Positions 60,440 to 64,000 of a stretch of DNA of 64,000 nucleotides are shown here, in pieces. Made by a program: the position numbers and the translations under genes. The DNA comes from Streptomyces sp. CC208A (GTDB lineage Bacteria; Actinomycetota; Actinomycetes; Streptomycetales; Streptomycetaceae): contig NZ_JASCXN010000027.1 of the NCBI RefSeq assembly GCF_030010625.1, positions 55,551 to 119,550 on the forward strand, written 5' to 3'. The notes below the pieces were generated by a model. The model was not told where the DNA came from and did no database searches. It was given only the letters and a program-made list of their open reading frames with translations. Every line of letters starts with the position of its first letter. The first letter of the stretch is position 1.

Positions 60440-61336
60440 ATGACGACCACCACCACGACCCGCCTCCGCCGCGCCCTGCGCCGCGAGATCCCCAGCACTG
60501 TCGGCCTCCTCGCCGACGAGCAGGACTTCGCCGCGATGCGCCGCTACCGCACCTTCGCCTTCCCCGACCACTCCACCTACCTCAAGGAGGTCGAAGCCCT
60601 CCTCACCTCCCTCGCCCGCCAAGGCGCCCACACCACCGTGGCCCTCTTCGACCCCGACGAGTACGCCTCCTACTGCGCCGAGACCGGCCTCGACCCCGAC
60701 CACCCCACCAGCCGCAGCCGCTTCACCGACCACCTGGCCACCACCGGCGCCCGCGTCACCTACACCGGACAACCCCTCACCACCCTCCTCCCCGAACTCA
60801 TCGACACCGCCGTCCGCCACGCCACCTGGGAGTACGCCACCACCGTCCTCGCCACCGCGGGAGACTGCGCCGACTGCGGCCTGGACCTCGGCCGCGACGC
60901 CTTCGACCGGGCCACCCGCCTCCTCCTCGGCCTCCTCGACGGAGCGGGATCCGGCACCCACCACCTCGTCTGCAGCGTCCCCGCCGCCGACGACCACCTC
61001 CTCGCCGTCCTCCACACCACCCGCGACGACCACGGCACCAGCCACCACGACCCCGCCGCCGCCACCGAGTTCACCGCCGTCCTCGCCGCCGGCATCGCCC
61101 TCGCCTCCTCGGGCGGGCTCGTCCTGCGCGTCACCCACCCCGACCACCCCGATCGGCTCCACGGCTGGCGCCTCACCGACGGCACCCTCGTCCCTCTCAC
61201 CGAGGCCGAGGTCTTCGCCGCCTACTGCACCGACGCCCGCACCGGCGAACCCCTCCCTCCCGAGCACGGCGTCGACTACCGCCCCGGCTTCCCCCTGCCC
61301 CCCGACCCCGAAGCCCACGACCCCGGCCGGCACTGA
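60440..61336 (+). CDS. Conserved hypothetical protein
   Basis: A 298-residue soluble protein. N-terminus MTTTTTTRLRRALRREIP, a middle with CADCGLDLGRDAF, and later VVL/LVLRVTHPDHPDRLHGWRLTDGTLVPLTEAEVFAAYCTD. I do not recognise a named family. The sequence is Thr/His/Asp-rich and low in hydrophobic runs, so a soluble domain is likely; it is not an obvious enzyme. ATG at 60440 follows GAGGGGGAGCC. A 6-6-6 inverted repeat (CTGATC-N6-GATCAG) lies at 60399-60416 just upstream. Confidence 0.55.
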   Translation: MTTTTTTRLRRALRREIPSTVGLLADEQDFAAMRRYRTFAFPDHSTYLKEVEALLTSLARQGAHTTVALFDPDEYASYCAETGLDPDHPTSRSRFTDHLATTGARVTYTGQPLTTLLPELIDTAVRHATWEYATTVLATAGDCADCGLDLGRDAFDRATRLLLGLLDGAGSGTHHLVCSVPAADDHLLAVLHTTRDDHGTSHHDPAAATEFTAVLAAGIALASSGGLVLRVTHPDHPDRLHGWRLTDGTLVPLTEAEVFAAYCTDARTGEPLPPEHGVDYRPGFPLPPDPEAHDPGRH

Positions 61337-61351
61337 CCCCGGACACGCCGA

Positions 61352-61385
61352 AGGGGCTCCCCGCCACAGACGACGGGAAGCCCCT
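61352..61385. terminator. Terminator between the hypothetical gene and ptsI
   Basis: AGGGGCT (61352-61358) pairs with AGCCCCT (61379-61385), with additional CCC/GGG pairing inside across a loop. It lies between convergent ends and probably serves both. Confidence 0.5.
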
Positions 61386-61411
61386 CCGGACCACGCGCTA
61401 CGACCCTGGGA

Positions 61412-63082
61412 TCACTCCCCGGACAGCACCGCCTGCGCGGCGAGCCGCGCCTCGTGCGCCGTGTCCGCGGCACGCGCCGCGGCCGCCGCACGCTCGCACT
61501 GCGCGAGCGTGTACTTCGCCAGCGTCGCCCGCACGTACGGGATCGACGCCGCACCCATCGACAAGGAGGTGACCCCCAGACCGGTCAGCACACACGCGAG
61601 CAGCGGATCCGAGGCAGCCTCGCCGCAGACACCACAGCTCTTGCCCTCGGCCTTGGCCGCCTCGGCGGACAGCGCCACCAGGTCGAGCAGCGCCGGCTGC
61701 CACGGGTCCTGCAGCCGGGAGACCGCACCCACCTGACGGTCGGCGGCGAAGGTGTACTGCGCCAGGTCGTTCGTGCCCAGCGACAGGAACTCGACCTCCT
61801 GCAGGATCGAACGCGCCCGGAGCGCGGCGGACGGAATCTCCACCATCGCACCGAACTTCGCCTGGAGCCCCGCCTCGCGGCACGCGTCGGCGAACGCCTT
61901 CGCGTCCGTCCGGTCGGCCACCATAGGCGCCATGACCTCCAGGTACACCGGCAGACCCTCGGCGGCCTTCGCCAGCGCGGTCAGCTGCGTCCGCAGCACC
62001 TCCGGGTGGTCGAGCAGCGTTCGCAGGCCCCGCACGCCCAACGCGGGGTTCGGCTCGTCCGCCGGCGTCAGGAAGTCCAGCGGCTTGTCGGCACCGGCGT
62101 CGAGCACCCGCACGACCACCCGGCCCTCCGGGAACGCCTCCAGGACCTTCCGGTAGGCCTCGACCTGCTTCTCCTCGGACGGAGCCTTCTGACTGTCGTC
62201 CAGGAAGAGGAACTCCGTACGGAACAGACCGACGCCCTCGGCACCCGCCTCCACCGCGGCCGGCACATCCGCGGGACCGCCGACGTTGGCGAGCAGCGGC
62301 ACCTTGTGCCCGTCCGAAGTGGCCCCCGGACCGCTGGAGGCGGACAGCGCCGCCTTCCGCTCCTCGGCGGCCTTGGTCAGCGCCGCCTTCTTCTCCTCGC
62401 TCGGCCCCACGAAGATCTCGCCGGTGGAACCGTCCACCGCGATCTCCGTGCCCTCGGCCAGCTCACCGGCACCAGGGAGCGCCACCACGGCCGGCACCCC
62501 CAGGGCGCGCGCCAGGATGGCGCTGTGGCTGGTCGGCCCGCCCTCCTCGGTCACGAAGCCGAGCACCAGCGTGGGGTCGAGCAGCGCGGTGTCGGCCGGC
62601 GCCAGGTCCCGCGCGATCAGTACATACGGCTCGTCGCTGTCCGGCACCCCGGGCATCGGCACGCCAAGGAGTCGCGCGACGATCCGGTTCCGCACGTCGT
62701 CCAGGTCGGCGACCCGGCCCGCCATGTACTCACCGGCACCCGCCAGCAGCTCGCGATAGTGCGAGAAGGCGTCGTAGATACCGCGCTCGGCCGTGCTGCC
62801 GACCGCGATCCTGCGGTCGACGTCGGCCATGAGCTCCGGGTCCTGGGCGATCATCGCCTGGGCCTCCAGCACGGCCTGGGCCTCACCGCCGGCCAGATTG
62901 CCGCGCGCGATCAGATCCGCGGCCACGGCCTCCACGCCCTGGCGGGCGCGCCCCTGTTCGCGCTCCGCCTCCTCGGCGGGAATCTGCTTGGCGGGCGGCT
63001 CCAGTACCGCCGTACCCATGTGCCGCACCTGGCCGATCGCCACTCCGTGGCTGACGCCCACGCCTCGCAGCGTTGTCTCCAT
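61412..63082 (-). CDS. ptsI: PTS enzyme I
   Basis: A 556-residue phosphoenolpyruvate-protein phosphotransferase. The phospho-acceptor His is in GGPTSHSAILARALGVPAVV. The C-terminal PEP-binding barrel shows GLFRTEFLFLD, VRVLDAGADKPLDFL, LSLGTNDLAQYTFAADR and the catalytic CGEAASDP. It transfers phosphate from PEP to HPr at the start of the sugar PTS. Length equals that of Streptomyces enzyme I. ATG at 63082 is the best start; the frame extends 12 codons further. crr lies 81 bp upstream on the same strand. Confidence 0.95.
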   Translation of the reverse strand: METTLRGVGVSHGVAIGQVRHMGTAVLEPPAKQIPAEEAEREQGRARQGVEAVAADLIARGNLAGGEAQAVLEAQAMIAQDPELMADVDRRIAVGSTAERGIYDAFSHYRELLAGAGEYMAGRVADLDDVRNRIVARLLGVPMPGVPDSDEPYVLIARDLAPADTALLDPTLVLGFVTEEGGPTSHSAILARALGVPAVVALPGAGELAEGTEIAVDGSTGEIFVGPSEEKKAALTKAAEERKAALSASSGPGATSDGHKVPLLANVGGPADVPAAVEAGAEGVGLFRTEFLFLDDSQKAPSEEKQVEAYRKVLEAFPEGRVVVRVLDAGADKPLDFLTPADEPNPALGVRGLRTLLDHPEVLRTQLTALAKAAEGLPVYLEVMAPMVADRTDAKAFADACREAGLQAKFGAMVEIPSAALRARSILQEVEFLSLGTNDLAQYTFAADRQVGAVSRLQDPWQPALLDLVALSAEAAKAEGKSCGVCGEAASDPLLACVLTGLGVTSLSMGAASIPYVRATLAKYTLAQCERAAAAARAADTAHEARLAAQAVLSGE

Positions 63083-63163
63083 CTCACCCGTCTCCGATAG
63101 AGCGGCGGCCGGAACCACCGCGTTGAATGTCGTACGCGCAGCCGTCCTGACGACGGAGCGGAC

Positions 63164-63613
63164 TCAGCTCCAGCCGAAGAGCTGGTCGCCGGCCTTCACG
63201 TCGCCGTCCTCACGGACGTCGGAGAGCGAGTCGGCCGTGGCCTCGAGGGCGACGACGGGGCAGATCGGGGACTTGCCGAGGGCTTCGACCTCGGCAGGGT
63301 TCCACCGCACGACGGCCTGTCCGCGCGTCACGGTGTCGCCCTTGTTCACGAGCAGCTCGAAACCCTGTCCGTTGAGCTGGACGGTGTCGATGCCGAGGTG
63401 CGTCAGCACGCCGTGCCCCTCGCCGTCCACGACGACGAAGGCGTGCGGGTGCATGGAGACGACGACCCCGTCGACGGGGGAGACCGCCTCGGAGGGCTCA
63501 CGCACGGGATCGATGGCGGTGCCGGGCCCGACCATGGCACCGGAGAAGACCGGGTCGGGAACGTCGGCGAGACCGATGGCGCGTCCAGCGAGTGGCGACG
63601 TCACGGTTGTCAT
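63164..63613 (-). CDS. crr: PTS glucose-type EIIA component
   Basis: A 149-residue EIIA-Glc-type protein. The active-site His lies in DGEGHGVLTHLGIDTVQLNG, with the other conserved His in HPHAFVVVDGEGHG. The fold is the standard EIIA sandwich ending GDQLFGWS. It accepts phosphate from HPr and passes it to a sugar IIB domain. In Streptomyces crr-ptsI serves N-acetylglucosamine uptake and is controlled by DasR. ATG at 63613. Confidence 0.93.
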   Translation of the reverse strand: MTTVTSPLAGRAIGLADVPDPVFSGAMVGPGTAIDPVREPSEAVSPVDGVVVSMHPHAFVVVDGEGHGVLTHLGIDTVQLNGQGFELLVNKGDTVTRGQAVVRWNPAEVEALGKSPICPVVALEATADSLSDVREDGDVKAGDQLFGWS

Positions 63614-63859
63614 GGGAAGCCTCCCAGGGGCGGAGATCGTGTGGCGCCGCCACTACCTGTCCTGGGCGGCGCATACTGTTCAGAAGCGTATGTCATGGGA
63701 AGTCCCGGTTCCGCACGAGGTGTACCAATTGGCGGACCTAGGGACTACCGGAAACGATTTGCCTCTACTGACGGTGGGATGTACTGTCGTACCCCCGCCA
63801 GACCCCAACGCGGCCTTGAGTCGTGGGTCGGCAGCACCATCAAGCCAGATCCTAACCTC

Positions 63860-63875
63860 AGTGGTCTACACCTCT
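63860..63875. promoter_or_regulatory. DasR-like site (dre)
   Basis: AGTGGTCTACACCTCT matches 12 of 16 positions of the palindrome ACTGGTCTAGACCAGT associated with DasR response elements, including the TGGTCTA core. It lies 247 bp upstream of crr and in front of the rRNA leader-like region. DasR controls crr-ptsI in S. coelicolor, so this placement is plausible though distant. Confidence 0.5.
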
Positions 63876-63900
63876 GCCTGCCCCGGTTCGTTCCGGATGA

Positions 63901-64000
63901 GCGCGAGCGCGGAGGGGTGGTCAAGGAGGCGGAGAAAGCCTGGTAATGTTTGAACCCGCCGGAAGGGCCCGGAGCGAAAGCGAAAGGGACCGGAAAGCAC
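63901..64000 (+). promoter_or_regulatory. Likely promoter/leader of an rRNA operon
   Basis: The purine-rich stretch after GAAAGCCTGGTAATGTTTGAAC, followed by GGAAGGG, CGAAAGCGAAAGGG and GGAAAGCAC runs, resembles the leader in front of Streptomyces 16S rRNA genes. TAATGT at 63944-63949 is a possible -10. The 16S gene itself would begin beyond the window, so this rests on leader-like composition and remembered gene order. Confidence 0.5.

Overview
The window is high-GC actinobacterial chromosome with dense genes, GTG/ATG starts and many 4-bp ATGA/GTGA stop-start overlaps. The content fits a Streptomyces core region: ppm1-fxsA-rbpA, yczR/yczE, the sporulation pair smeA-sffA, a conservon (cvnABCD), acetoacetyl-CoA synthetase and ptsI-crr beside what looks like an rRNA operon leader. 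From memory this is the order of the SCO1390-SCO1430 interval of S. coelicolor, read in reverse; I could not check this.

Left part (1-12 kb): end of a CBS/HlyC-type membrane protein, an EccA/CbxX-like AAA ATPase, a uridine-kinase-like protein, a secreted C39-like peptidase, a lipid-type enzyme pair behind a TetR-like operator, an Lrp regulator with an amidohydrolase, then ppm1 and fxsA. Next (12-21 kb): rbpA behind a sequence matching a SigR promoter, an MFS exporter, a glycerophosphodiesterase coupled to yczE, divergent yczR, smeA-sffA, an ankyrin protein, a 20-codon candidate ORF and a HEAT-like protein. At 22-32 kb, two glycosyltransferases, a GDSL hydrolase and a fused HyuA-HyuB 5-oxoprolinase form an overlapping operon that converges on a second 5-oxoproline system, pxpA-pxpB-pxpC, with a divergent GntR regulator.

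The most unusual locus is 32.3-40.1 kb: a coupled operon for a kleisin/JetA-like protein, a Pro/Ala-rich protein, a MukE/JetB-like protein and a 1541-residue SMC-type ATPase. It resembles MukBEF/MksBEF/Wadjet, but no JetD-type nuclease is adjacent and the ATPase has Asp-Asn where most ABC ATPases have Asp-Glu.

Right part (40-64 kb): membrane protein, conservon, a thiolase/zinc-ribbon pair sharing an operator with the 5-kb pair, VanX-like dipeptidase, NUDIX, DUF4253, GH31, acetoacetyl-CoA synthetase, and an ECF sigma operon divergent from a secreted protein with eight N-terminal heptads. That sigma intergenic region carries two matched divergent promoters whose spacing implies leaderless transcripts. 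A MocR/MFS divergon, a hypothetical gene and the PTS genes ptsI and crr (with a DasR-like site) close the window. No tRNA, CRISPR, IS element or prophage was seen.
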